Assembly: GCF_008329585.1 (NCBI RefSeq)
Contig: NZ_NPKP01000009.1
Coordinates: forward strand, 62,001 to 126,000
DNA: 64,000 nucleotides
Reading direction: 5' to 3'
Source of the DNA: Mycolicibacterium sp. P9-22
Lineage (GTDB): Bacteria > Actinomycetota > Actinomycetes > Mycobacteriales > Mycobacteriaceae
Shown: in pieces, positions 16,018 to 24,382 of the stretch
Numbering within the stretch: the stretch's first letter is position 1
How the letters are laid out: each line of letters begins with the position of its first letter
Program-made: the position numbers and the translations under genes
Notes under the pieces: model-generated
The model's database searches: none
What the model was told of the DNA's origin: nothing
Seen by the model: only the letters and a program-made list of their open reading frames with translations

Positions 16018-17238
16018 ATGGACGGCAGGATCACTGTGATGAGGCGTTCGACATCGGCAACCGCGGTACTGGCTCTGCTGACCGTCGTGGCGGTCGTGCT
16101 GGGTTTGAATGCATGCGCCTCGGCGCCGGCTCCGCCGCGAGCACAGACGGTGACGGACAAGGGCACGCCGTACGGCGATCTGTTGGTGCCCACCCTGCAG
16201 TCGTCGGTCACCGACGGCGAGATCGGCGTGTCGGTCGAGGAACCGGTGACGGTGAGCGTCGAGTCCGGTGTGCTCGGCGACGTGGAACTGGTCAACGCTG
16301 CCGGCCGGCTCGTCCGGGGCGAATTGAGCGCTGACGGTGTCACCTGGCGCTCCGCCGAACCGCTGGGTTACAACAAGGAGTACACCCTGAAAGCCGACGC
16401 CTACGGATTGGGCGGGGTGGCCCACACCAGTGCCACCTTCGAGACACACTCCCCGCAGAACCTGACGATGCCCTACGTCATGCCCGATGACGGTGCGGTG
16501 GTCGGTGTGGGCCAACCCATCTCGGTGACCTTCGACGAGATCATCCCGAATCGGTTGGCCGCCCAACGTGCCATCACCGTCACCACCACCCCCGCGGTGG
16601 AAGGCGCGTTCTACTGGCTCAGCGGTCGTGAGGTCCGCTGGCGGCCCGCGCAGTACTGGAAGCCCGGCACCAAAGTCGAAGTGCAGGTGAAGACCTACGG
16701 TGTTGACCTCGGCGACGGTCTGTTCGGCCAGGACGACACCACCACCAGATTCACCATCGGCGATGAGGTGATCGCCACCGCCGATGACGCCACCAAGACG
16801 CTGACCGTGCGCGTCAACGGTGAAGTGGCCAAGACCATGCCGATCTCGATGGGCAAGGACACGACGCCGACCGACAACGGCACCTATATCGTGGCCGAAC
16901 GCCTTGCCGACATGGTGATGGATTCGTCGACCTACGGCGTCGCGGTGAACTCACCCGACGGCTACCGCACCGAGGTCAAGTGGGCCACCCGGATGTCCTA
17001 CAGCGGGATCTTCGTCCATGCCGCCCCTTGGTCGGTGGGCAGTCAGGGCCGGGCGAACGTCAGCCACGGCTGCCTCAACGCCAGCACCGAGAACGCGAAG
17101 TGGTTCTACGACAACACCAAACGCGGGGATATCGTCGAGGTGGTCAACACCGTCGGGCCGACGCTGCCGGGCACCGAGGGGCTCGGCGACTGGAACATCC
17201 CTTGGGAGCAGTGGAAATCCGGCAATGCCGCCGCCTGA
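16018..17238 (+). CDS. ldtB: L,D-transpeptidase, LdtB/LdtMt2 type lipoprotein
   Basis: 406 aa. It forms 3->3 meso-DAP cross-links in peptidoglycan outside the membrane and is the carbapenem target of mycobacteria. A short basic N-terminus and hydrophobic stretch lead to a lipobox with lipidated Cys33 (LGLNAC). Two immunoglobulin-like domains (about 45-250) precede the YkuD catalytic domain, with SHGCLN and nucleophile Cys352. The whole sequence follows the remembered LdtMt2 (Rv2518c) closely, including the ending DWNIPWEQW. ATG 16018 has AAGGG 7 nt upstream; ATG 16039 is a weaker alternative. A BlaI-type operator lies directly upstream. Confidence 0.95.
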   Translation: MDGRITVMRRSTSATAVLALLTVVAVVLGLNACASAPAPPRAQTVTDKGTPYGDLLVPTLQSSVTDGEIGVSVEEPVTVSVESGVLGDVELVNAAGRLVRGELSADGVTWRSAEPLGYNKEYTLKADAYGLGGVAHTSATFETHSPQNLTMPYVMPDDGAVVGVGQPISVTFDEIIPNRLAAQRAITVTTTPAVEGAFYWLSGREVRWRPAQYWKPGTKVEVQVKTYGVDLGDGLFGQDDTTTRFTIGDEVIATADDATKTLTVRVNGEVAKTMPISMGKDTTPTDNGTYIVAERLADMVMDSSTYGVAVNSPDGYRTEVKWATRMSYSGIFVHAAPWSVGSQGRANVSHGCLNASTENAKWFYDNTKRGDIVEVVNTVGPTLPGTEGLGDWNIPWEQWKSGNAAA

Positions 17239-17241
17239 TCG

Positions 17242-18156
17242 CTAGTGATGACAGATCAGGCTGATGGCGACCGGAGCGCCCGCCGTCACGGCGATGGTCG
17301 TCCACGCCAGCAGTCGGTGACACCGCAGACTCCCCCGACGAGCCGGGGCCAGTAACCGATTCGCCCGCACGGCTGTCGCGGTGGCGCCGACCGCCAGACC
17401 CGCGGGCTGCACCGGTCCGGCCAGCTCGAGCATTCCTGCGACCAGCGCCCGGCCACCGTGCCGCCGGGCGGCGGTGTCATCGGCGCACATCTCCAGCAGT
17501 ACGCCCACCGCGGCAGCACCTCGTGGGAACAGCGGCAGATGCGGCAGCGTTGCGGCCAAGGCCCGCAGGAACATCAGGACCTGGTGATGCCGTCCGGCGA
17601 TATGCGCGTCCTCGTGTGCCAGCACCGCGTTCAGCTGAGGTGCGGTCAGGCGTTGCACCGCGGCGGTGGTCACCACGATGGCGTTCGGACGGCCGAGGAC
17701 GCAGTACGCGGCGGGCCGTTCGGCGTCGAGCAGAAAGACATCCGGCCGCTCGGTGGGCAGGCCCACCATCCTGGCGGCATGCGCATGATCACGGCTGCGA
17801 TCGCGAAAGCGCCGTACCCCGCGTCCCACCTTCACGCTCACCGCCGCCGTCAGGATCACACCCGCGGCGATCGTCAGTAACAGGCCCGGCCACCCGGGGG
17901 TGGCGACCTGCTCGGGGATACCCAGCAGCTCCAGGCACACGACGAGCACCGGCGAATCCGGAAGCCCGCCCAGGCCGTTGACCACCACGAGCGAGACCGC
18001 CACCGCCCATGCCACCAGCACCCCGACGATCGCCGTCAGCCAGGCCGCCGCGCCCAATCGCGGGTTGAGCCCGCCACGGGTGAGCCTGGACAGCAGCGGC
18101 GGCGCCAGCCAGGTCACCAGCGCCCCGTAGGCCAGCAGGTAGACCGCGGCGGTCAT
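17242..18156 (-). CDS. BlaR/MecR-type M56 membrane metallopeptidase
   Basis: 304 aa with about four transmembrane helices and the zinc-protease motif H181-E-D-A-H185 in the cytoplasmic loop. Family members cleave, or trigger cleavage of, the BlaI repressor. This one lacks the extracellular penicillin-sensor domain of staphylococcal BlaR1, as does mycobacterial Rv1845c. The ATG at 18156 overlaps the blaI stop by 4 nt (ATGA), so the two are made together. Its 3' end is 4 bp from the convergent transpeptidase gene. Confidence 0.92.
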   Translation of the reverse strand: MTAAVYLLAYGALVTWLAPPLLSRLTRGGLNPRLGAAAWLTAIVGVLVAWAVAVSLVVVNGLGGLPDSPVLVVCLELLGIPEQVATPGWPGLLLTIAAGVILTAAVSVKVGRGVRRFRDRSRDHAHAARMVGLPTERPDVFLLDAERPAAYCVLGRPNAIVVTTAAVQRLTAPQLNAVLAHEDAHIAGRHHQVLMFLRALAATLPHLPLFPRGAAAVGVLLEMCADDTAARRHGGRALVAGMLELAGPVQPAGLAVGATATAVRANRLLAPARRGSLRCHRLLAWTTIAVTAGAPVAISLICHH

Positions 18157-18530
18157 CGACGGCGCTTCTGGGTGCCGGACGAACGCAGCGCCGCCTTCAG
18201 TTGCGCGGATTCGTCGGCAGACATCTGTTCGACGAAGAATGCGAGCACCGCCTCGGGTTTACCGCCGGCCTCGAACGCCGCGCGCATCAGATTCGCGGAG
18301 CGCTCCTCACGGGTCATGGTCGCCCAGTACCGGAAGGCCTTGCCTTCGCGAACACGCCGCACCCAGCCCTTGCGGTGCAGATTGTCGAGAGTAGACAGCA
18401 CCGTCGTGTAGGCGATCTGACGTGCGTCGGTCAGTTCCTCGAACACCGCGCGCACGGTGACGCCGTCCTCGCGGTCCCACACCCGGTCCATCACCATGGC
18501 CTCGAGGTCGCCGAATCCTCGTTGCTGCAT
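18153..18530 (-). CDS. blaI: BlaI/MecI family transcriptional repressor
   Basis: 125 aa. The N-terminal winged helix (about 1-75) contains FGDLEAMVMDRVWD and the recognition segment RQIAYTTVLSTLDNLHRKGWV, typical of BlaI/CopY repressors. The C-terminal helices mediate dimerisation and hold the cleavage region. ATG 18530 is preceded by GGAGG at 18536-18540. Its own promoter region carries the 21-bp palindrome at 18556-18576; the same motif controls the transpeptidase and dsbA/bla operon, so it probably represses all three. This is a second, local BlaI rather than the Rv1846c locus, judging by neighbours. Confidence 0.94.
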   Translation of the reverse strand: MQQRGFGDLEAMVMDRVWDREDGVTVRAVFEELTDARQIAYTTVLSTLDNLHRKGWVRRVREGKAFRYWATMTREERSANLMRAAFEAGGKPEAVLAFFVEQMSADESAQLKAALRSSGTQKRRR

Positions 18531-18555
18531 CGTCGCCTCCGTTCCCGACGGCCAA

Positions 18556-18576
18556 TCTACGCCTCTGCTACGTAGA
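18556..18576. promoter_or_regulatory. BlaI-type operator before blaI-blaR
   Basis: TCTACG (18556-18561) and CGTAGA (18571-18576) separated by 9 bp. Size and spacing match the operator at 15975-15995. Located 25 bp upstream of the blaI start, in the 53-bp gap after the HNH nuclease gene. Confidence 0.72.
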
Positions 18577-18583
18577 TCGCGTC

Positions 18584-19288
18584 TCACCCCGTCGGACAGG
18601 TCCCGGCCGCGTCGCGCAGCACCCGCGCCGACGGCGCGTCGACCGGCAGTCCGTACCCGCGCAGCACCGCGGCGAACTGCACCGCGTACTGGCACCAGAA
18701 CGCCCGGTTGGGCGGCATCCACACCGCGGGCTCGCTGTCGCCCTTGTTCTGATTCGTCGGCCCGTCCACCGCAAGCAGATTGGCCGGGTCATTGGCGAAC
18801 CGCATCCGCAGTTCGTCGGTCCAGTTGCGGGCACCCAGATCCCAGGCCAGCGAGAGCGCGACGATGTGGTCGATCTGCACCGACGCCCCGATCTGGTTGC
18901 CGCGCACGAAGGCGATGGTGGCGTTGGTGTATGGATCGATCAGCGTGCCGGCGGCGATGGCGGTCGGGCATCGCTTGATCGACACGTACGACTTCTCGAC
19001 GAGATCGCGGTCCAGGATGTCGTTGCGGGTATCGCAGCCGTTGCGCCCGCCCGGGGCATCGTTGTCGTCGTCCCAGGACTCACCGAACGCGTCGCGCCGG
19101 TAGTCGTAACCGGGCACCCGGAACGGGATCTCGATCACCCCTGCCAGCACGTCCACACCGGGCGCAACCGTCGGGGTATCGGCCTCGGCCACGTACCGCG
19201 CCGAGCCCGCACCGGGTTCGATGTTGACCTGCACGGCGACCAGCACCGCCAGCGCAACCCCCGCGCCGAGCAGGCCGACCCGCTTCAC
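18584..19288 (-). CDS. Exported HNH nuclease-like protein (GmrSD/DUF1524 type)
   Basis: 234 aa. An N-terminal hydrophobic segment (about 4-20) acts as signal peptide or anchor. The C-terminal half has the HNH layout of secreted DUF1524 proteins: NGCDTRNDIL, QIDHIVALSLAWDLGA with the catalytic His, and NLLAVDGPTNQNKGD leading to a Pro/Trp-rich end. It would cleave nucleic acid outside the cytoplasm. GTG 19288 overlaps the recG stop by 4 nt. Corresponds to Rv2972c by position and from memory. Confidence 0.85.
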   Translation of the reverse strand: MKRVGLLGAGVALAVLVAVQVNIEPGAGSARYVAEADTPTVAPGVDVLAGVIEIPFRVPGYDYRRDAFGESWDDDNDAPGGRNGCDTRNDILDRDLVEKSYVSIKRCPTAIAAGTLIDPYTNATIAFVRGNQIGASVQIDHIVALSLAWDLGARNWTDELRMRFANDPANLLAVDGPTNQNKGDSEPAVWMPPNRAFWCQYAVQFAAVLRGYGLPVDAPSARVLRDAAGTCPTG

Positions 19289-21513
19289 GACTTGTCCAGG
19301 TACTGAACCCGATCGGAGTCCGAGAACGGGGCGGCCAGCACATCCAGTCCGGGTTGATACGGATTGTCCAGATAGGCGGACTCACAGAAACTGCGGGCGT
19401 CCTGAATGATGCCGAGATGATCAGCCAGGGACAGGAAGCGCAGCGTGGTCAGACGCCCGGACTGGTTGTAGCCCAGCACATCTCCCTCCTGACGCTCCTG
19501 GAGGTCGAGGTCGGCCAGCGCGAAACCGTCCAGCGTGCCGGCCACCGCGCGCAAGCGTTCACCGGCCTTGGAACTCTCCGGCATCCGGGTCACCAGCAGG
19601 CACAGGCTCGGGTGCTGCCCACGGCCGATGCGCCCGCGCAGCTGATGCAGCTGACTGATGCCGAACCGGTCGGCATCCATCACCACCATCATGGTGGCAT
19701 TGGGCACGTCGACACCGACCTCGATGACGGTGGTGCAGATCAGCACGTCGATCTCGCCGGCCCGGAACGCCGACATCACCGCGTCCTTCTCCTCGGGCGC
19801 CAGCCGCCCGTGCATCAGGCCGAGCCGCAACCCGGCCAGCGGCCCGGTGCTCAGCCGTTCCAGCACCTGCAGCACCGTGACCGGCGGCGGGCCGTGTTCG
19901 TAGGCGTTCTTCTTGTCGGGCTCCTCATCGATGCGCGAGGCCACCACATAGGCCTGCCGTCCGGCGGCCACCTCCTCGATGATGCGCGCCCACGCCCGGT
20001 CCAGCCAGGACGGTTTGTCCTTGGTGAACACCACATTGCTGGTGATGGGCTGCCGTCCGCGCGGCAGCTCGCGCAGCGTCGAGGTCTCCAGATCGCCGAA
20101 CACCGTCAGGGCGATCGTGCGCGGGATCGGCGTCGCCGTCATCACCAGCAGGTGCGGGGTGATCCCGCCGGTGGCCTTGGCCCGCAACCGGTCCCGTTGT
20201 TCGACGCCGAACCGGTGCTGTTCGTCGACCACCACCATGCCGAGCTGACCGAACTCGACCGACTCCTGGATGATGGCATGCGTACCCACCACGATTCCCG
20301 CTGTGCCGGAATAGATCTCATCGCGTGCCTGGCGCTTCTGCTGTGGCGACATCGAACCGGTGAGCAAGGTGATGGCGGTCGCCCCGTCGGCGGCACCGAG
20401 TTCGCCCGCCATCGCGAGCGGTCCCAGCACCTGACGGATGGAGCGGTAATGCTGCGCGGCCAGCACCTCGGTGGGCGCCAGCAGTGCGCACTGCATACCG
20501 GCATCGACCATCTGCAGCATCGCCAGCACCGACACGATGGTCTTGCCGGAGCCGACCTCGCCCTGCAGCATCCGGTTCATCGGCCGGGTTTTGCCGAGCT
20601 CACCGGAGATGACGTCGAGCACCTCGCGCTGCCCGTTTGTCAGCTCGAAGGGCAACTGCTTCATCAGCGCGGCCGCCAGACCGTCGCTCCGCAGCGGAGC
20701 CGCCGGGCCGGTCTCACCGAGCGCACCGTAGCGCCGGGACACCAGCGCCCACTGCAGGCCGATCGCCTCGTCGTAGGTCAGCCGTTCCTGCGCCGCCTCC
20801 CGCTCGACGGCGTTCTCGGAGACGTGGACGCGGCGCAGAGCGGCGTCCTCGGAGATCAGATTCCATTGCCGCAGAAAAGGTTCCGGCAGCAGCTCGGGGA
20901 TGGGGTCGAGCACCGCCAGCACCTGGCAGATGCAGGCGTAGATGTCCCAGCTCTGTAGCTTCTTGGTCGCCGGGTAGATCGGGAAGAACTCCCGCTCGAA
21001 GGCGGCCAGCACGTCGGATCCGGACTCCCCGGACGCGTCGGCGATCTTGGCGAACGACCGGGTGCCGATGGTCCGTTCGCCCGGGGCGCCGATGATCAGG
21101 AACGCCGGATGCGACAGCTGCATGGTCTGCCGGAAGTAGCCGATCTCACCGGAGAGCATCACCCTGGTGCCCTTGGTGAGGCTGTTGACGAGGTAGTCGG
21201 CGTTGAAGAAGGTGGCCGTGATCGCGGGGTTGCGCTCACCGAGGGTGACGCGCAGCATCTTGCGTGGCCGCTTGCCCGGTTGCGGTTTCATCTGCCGGAC
21301 GTCGGTGGCGGTGATGACGTCGACGAAGGTCACATGCGTGCCCTCCTCGAGTTCGATCTCCTCGCCCTCTTCGCGGACGGTCATCCCGTCGCTGTACTTG
21401 CGCGGATAGTGACGCAGCAGGTCGTTGACGGTGCGGATGCCGAAGGCTTCCTCGAGCTTGTCGGCGGCCTTGGCACCGATGATGGGTGAGAGCAGATCGT
21501 TGAGCGCAACCAC
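19285..21513 (-). CDS. recG: ATP-dependent DNA helicase RecG
   Basis: 742-aa superfamily 2 branch-migrating helicase that reverses stalled forks and processes Holliday junctions. An N-terminal wedge (OB-fold) domain with VTFVDVITATDVRQMKP precedes helicase motifs: Walker A GEVGSGKT, motif II DEQH in VVVDEQHRFGVEQR, motif III TATPIPRT, and motif VI QLRGRIGRG. The TRG region with QEGDVLGYNQSG is complete. GTG start at 21513, 3 bp after the DAK-domain gene, so they are co-transcribed. Confidence 0.97.
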   Translation of the reverse strand: MVALNDLLSPIIGAKAADKLEEAFGIRTVNDLLRHYPRKYSDGMTVREEGEEIELEEGTHVTFVDVITATDVRQMKPQPGKRPRKMLRVTLGERNPAITATFFNADYLVNSLTKGTRVMLSGEIGYFRQTMQLSHPAFLIIGAPGERTIGTRSFAKIADASGESGSDVLAAFEREFFPIYPATKKLQSWDIYACICQVLAVLDPIPELLPEPFLRQWNLISEDAALRRVHVSENAVEREAAQERLTYDEAIGLQWALVSRRYGALGETGPAAPLRSDGLAAALMKQLPFELTNGQREVLDVISGELGKTRPMNRMLQGEVGSGKTIVSVLAMLQMVDAGMQCALLAPTEVLAAQHYRSIRQVLGPLAMAGELGAADGATAITLLTGSMSPQQKRQARDEIYSGTAGIVVGTHAIIQESVEFGQLGMVVVDEQHRFGVEQRDRLRAKATGGITPHLLVMTATPIPRTIALTVFGDLETSTLRELPRGRQPITSNVVFTKDKPSWLDRAWARIIEEVAAGRQAYVVASRIDEEPDKKNAYEHGPPPVTVLQVLERLSTGPLAGLRLGLMHGRLAPEEKDAVMSAFRAGEIDVLICTTVIEVGVDVPNATMMVVMDADRFGISQLHQLRGRIGRGQHPSLCLLVTRMPESSKAGERLRAVAGTLDGFALADLDLQERQEGDVLGYNQSGRLTTLRFLSLADHLGIIQDARSFCESAYLDNPYQPGLDVLAAPFSDSDRVQYLDKS

Positions 21514-21516
21514 GAG

Positions 21517-23115
21517 TCACTCCACCCCGATCAGCAGCGCGTCACCGTCGTGATCGGTGCGGTAGCTGACCAATTCGGCACCCAGATGCTGCTGGCGCAC
21601 GTGATCGCGCAACCGCTCCCCCACTCCATCGTCGACACCGCTGCCGATCAGCACGGTGATCAACTCGCCGCCGGCGGCGAGCAACAGATCGATCAGGCCG
21701 GCCCCGGCAGCGGCCACATCCCGCCCGACGATCAGCACCTCGTCACCGGAGATACCCAGCCCGTCACCGGGTTTGCAGTGCCCCGCCCAGGTCAGCGCGT
21801 CATCGGTGGCCACCCGCACCGACCCGTGCCGGGCCCCGGCTGCGGCACGCGCCATGGTGTACCCGTCGTCGACACCCTGGCGGGCCGCATCGTGCACGGC
21901 CAGCGCCGCCAGCCCCTGCACCATGGACGCCGTCGGCACGGGCACCACGTCGATACCCCATCCGGTCGCCGCGGTGCAGCCTGCCACCAGTTCCTCGGCG
22001 GCAATGAAACCGTTGGGCAACAACATGATCTGCGCCGCATCGGCGTCCACCAACGCGCGCAGCAGCTGCTGTGCACTGATCGGCACGCCATCGTGCGGGC
22101 GCAGCACCCGGGCACCCTCCCCGGCGAACAGCGTCGCCGCGCCGTCGCCGTCGACCACGGCGAGCACCGCGCGGTCACGGCCGGCCGTGTGCACCGGGCG
22201 GGCACCGGTGAGCACAGTGATCTGGATGCTGCTGGGACTGCCGACCGCCAGACCGGCCTCCACGGCGGCGCCGGCATCGTCGGTGTGCACGTGCACCGAC
22301 TGGGTTCCGCTGCGACCGGCGGTGATGGCCACCGAGTCGCCCAGCGCGGCCAGCGTCGCGCGCAGACCTTCCACGGAGTCCGCCCGGCAGCCGTCGAGCA
22401 GGTACATCACCTCGAACTGCGGGGGCGCGACCGCGCCGATGGCCGGTTCGGGGACCCCGGCGGCGGGTTCGTAGGCGGGCCGTCGGGGCGCGGTGCCGAC
22501 GAGGGTCGCGATCAGCGCATCGAGCAGGACCACCAGACCCCGCCCGCCGGCGTCGACCACGCCCGCCTCGGCCAGCACGTCGAGCTGGCCGGTGGTGCGC
22601 TCCAGTGCCGCGACCGCCGCGGTGGCCGCCGCTTCGACGACGATGCCGACATCGGCGCCTTCGGCGGCGCATTCCTCGGCGGTATCGGCCGCCGAGCCGA
22701 GTACCGAGACGATGGTGCCCGGGACCGCCTCGCCCATCGAGGCCACCACCAGCCCCTCGGCGCAGCGCAGGGCGGCGGCGAAGGCCGTCCCATCGATCTC
22801 GGACAGCTGCCGTTGCGCGGTGACATCGGACAGGCCGCGCAGGATCTGGGACAGGATCACCCCGGAGTTGCCGCGGGCGCCGCGCAGGGCACCGTCGGCC
22901 AGGCAGCCGGTGGCCCCGACCAGGTCCAGATCCTCCCGCCCCGCCAGGCCGGCCACCGCCGACCGCATGGTGAACAGCATGTTGGTACCGGTGTCGGAGT
23001 CCGCGACGGGGAAGACATTGAGCCGGTTGATCTCGTCGGTGTGGGTGATCAGGTGCCCGACGGCGGTGTGGGCCCAACGTCGCATCGCCGATGCGTCGAG
23101 CCGCGCAGCCGACAT
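21517..23115 (-). CDS. DAK-domain (DhaL/FakA-like) protein
   Basis: 532 aa. The N-terminal DhaL domain binds Mg-ATP through NVFPVADSDTGTNML and the GGARGNSGVILSQ-like loop ARGNSGVILSQILRG. A middle DAK1/DegV-linked region and a C-terminal domain of about 180 aa follow, as in FakA, the kinase that phosphorylates fatty acids carried by a FakB/DegV protein. No fakB gene is adjacent, so the substrate is unknown. Start ATG at 23115 with GGAGG just upstream. In M. tuberculosis I recall this gene being annotated as two pieces (Rv2975c and Rv2974c); here it is one intact frame. Confidence 0.88.
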   Translation of the reverse strand: MSAARLDASAMRRWAHTAVGHLITHTDEINRLNVFPVADSDTGTNMLFTMRSAVAGLAGREDLDLVGATGCLADGALRGARGNSGVILSQILRGLSDVTAQRQLSEIDGTAFAAALRCAEGLVVASMGEAVPGTIVSVLGSAADTAEECAAEGADVGIVVEAAATAAVAALERTTGQLDVLAEAGVVDAGGRGLVVLLDALIATLVGTAPRRPAYEPAAGVPEPAIGAVAPPQFEVMYLLDGCRADSVEGLRATLAALGDSVAITAGRSGTQSVHVHTDDAGAAVEAGLAVGSPSSIQITVLTGARPVHTAGRDRAVLAVVDGDGAATLFAGEGARVLRPHDGVPISAQQLLRALVDADAAQIMLLPNGFIAAEELVAGCTAATGWGIDVVPVPTASMVQGLAALAVHDAARQGVDDGYTMARAAAGARHGSVRVATDDALTWAGHCKPGDGLGISGDEVLIVGRDVAAAGAGLIDLLLAAGGELITVLIGSGVDDGVGERLRDHVRQQHLGAELVSYRTDHDGDALLIGVE

Positions 23116-23206
23116 CTACACCTCCTGAGCGTCGCACCAGCCGTGCGCGCCAGAATAGTCATCGTGGCCGACAATGCCGCTGCCGCTGCACAGGTTGTGG
23201 ACAACA

Positions 23207-23241
23207 TGAGCGAGCGCAGCGCACCCTGAGCGAGCGGAGCG
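23207..23241. repeat. Short GC-rich direct repeat
   Basis: TGAGCGAGCG followed by c/gAGCG occurs twice with a 20-bp period (23207-23221 and 23227-23241), and GAGCG continues after the second copy. It lies in the 277-bp divergent gap between the DAK gene and rpmB. A possible rpmB promoter, TTGGAG-N18-TATCCT, follows at about 23295-23324. Nothing else was recognised in this gap. Confidence 0.45.
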
Positions 23242-23392
23242 AGCGAACCATCAGCACCGAACGCGGCCTGTGAGCCTGCGAACAGGGTGCGTTTTGGAGA
23301 TCCGTTCACCGGGCCGGTATCCTGGTCCAGTTGTCGGGTCACCCGCTCTTTGGTTGTTGACCCCCCAAGTACTGATACGAGGAGTTCCAGAC

Positions 23393-23587
23393 ATGGCTGC
23401 CGTGTGCGATATCTGCGCTAAGGGCCCCGGCTTCGGCAAGTCGGTGTCGCATTCCCATCGCCGGACCAACCGTCGCTGGAACCCGAACATCCAGACCGTC
23501 AACGCCGTGACCCGCCCCGGCGGTAACAAGCAGCGCTTGAACGTCTGCACCTCCTGCCTGAAGGCCGGCAAGGTCGCACGCGGCTAG
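23393..23587 (+). CDS. rpmB: 50S ribosomal protein L28 (zinc-ribbon form)
   Basis: 64 aa. Large-subunit protein with the L28 core GPGFGKSVSHSHRRTNRRW and paired cysteines, CDIC near the start and CTSC near the end, which make a zinc ribbon. It is therefore the C+ housekeeping paralog; mycobacteria also encode a zinc-independent C- copy used under zinc starvation. ATG 23393 is chosen because GAGGAG lies 8-9 nt upstream. The upstream part of the open frame is not conserved. A strong hairpin follows at 23626. Confidence 0.96.
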   Translation: MAAVCDICAKGPGFGKSVSHSHRRTNRRWNPNIQTVNAVTRPGGNKQRLNVCTSCLKAGKVARG

Positions 23588-23625
23588 TTCGGCCGCGCGC
23601 TCAATAGCTGAATCTGCACCATATC

Positions 23626-23650
23626 GACGGTCACCTCGCAGGTGACCGTC
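23626..23650. terminator. Hairpin terminator between rpmB and ung
   Basis: GACGGTCACCT and AGGTGACCGTC form a perfect 11-bp stem with a 3-nt loop (CGC). It stands between the convergent ends of rpmB and ung and can serve both. There is only a weak T-tract, as is common in mycobacteria. Confidence 0.75.
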
Positions 23651-23671
23651 GCTTTGGTGACTCGGCTCCCG

Positions 23672-24355
23672 CTACGGCAGGCGCCAGTCGATCGGATCGG
23701 CACCCAGCTTCATCAGTAGCTCGTTGGCGCGGCTGAACGGCTTCGATCCGAAGAACCCGCGCGATGCCGACAGCGGTGACGGGTGCACCGATTCGATGCA
23801 CTCGCAGCCGCCCTCGGTCAGCATCGGTTTCAGCGTCTGCGCGTCACGGCCCCACAGCACCGCGACCAGCGGCTGCGGGCGCGCGACCAGTGCCCTGATC
23901 GCGCATTCCGTGACGGCCTCCCAGCCCTTGCGGCGGTGGGAGGCCGGCTCTCCGGGACGCACGGTGAGCACCCTGTTCAGCAGCATCACGCCCTGTTCGG
24001 CCCATGGACTCAGGTCACCGTTGGTCGGCACCGGGTAGCCCAGGTCGGCGCCGTACTCGGTGAAGATGTTGATCAGGCTCCGCGGTACCGGGCGAACATC
24101 GGGGGCCACCGAGAAACTCAACCCGACGGCATGCCCGGGTGTGGGGTACGGATCCTGGCCGACGATGAGCACCCGCACCTTGTCGAACGGAAACGTGAAC
24201 GCCCGCAAGACGTTCTCCCCGGCCGGCAGGTACTGGTGTCCGGCGGCCAATTCGGCGCGCAGGAATTCACCCAGTTCGGCCACTTGTGGGGCCACCGGCT
24301 CGAGCGCACGCGCCCAACCGGGATCGACGAGATCTGTCAGCGGGCGCGGTGTCAC
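23672..24355 (-). CDS. ung: Uracil-DNA glycosylase
   Basis: 227 aa, family 1. Removes uracil from DNA in base-excision repair. The catalytic water-activating motif GQDPYPTPGHAVGLSFS and the leucine-loop motif HPSPLSASRGF are both present. GTG 24355 (VTPRPLTDLV) is preferred to the TTG three codons upstream because it matches the remembered M. tuberculosis Ung start MTARPL. Downstream of thiL on the same strand. Confidence 0.97.
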   Translation of the reverse strand: MTPRPLTDLVDPGWARALEPVAPQVAELGEFLRAELAAGHQYLPAGENVLRAFTFPFDKVRVLIVGQDPYPTPGHAVGLSFSVAPDVRPVPRSLINIFTEYGADLGYPVPTNGDLSPWAEQGVMLLNRVLTVRPGEPASHRRKGWEAVTECAIRALVARPQPLVAVLWGRDAQTLKPMLTEGGCECIESVHPSPLSASRGFFGSKPFSRANELLMKLGADPIDWRLP

Positions 24356-24382
24356 GAGGCCCAAAACTAGCGTGCCGCCGGT

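Noticed and set aside
21550..23229. 559-codon plus-strand frame opposite the DAK-domain gene
   Set aside because: It is fully antisense to a gene with conserved kinase motifs and shows only low-complexity Gly/Arg/His sequence.
23207..23250. GAGCGAGCG repeats as a CRISPR-like or attachment site
   Set aside because: Only two copies with a 20-bp period, no spacers, no cas genes and no integrase nearby.
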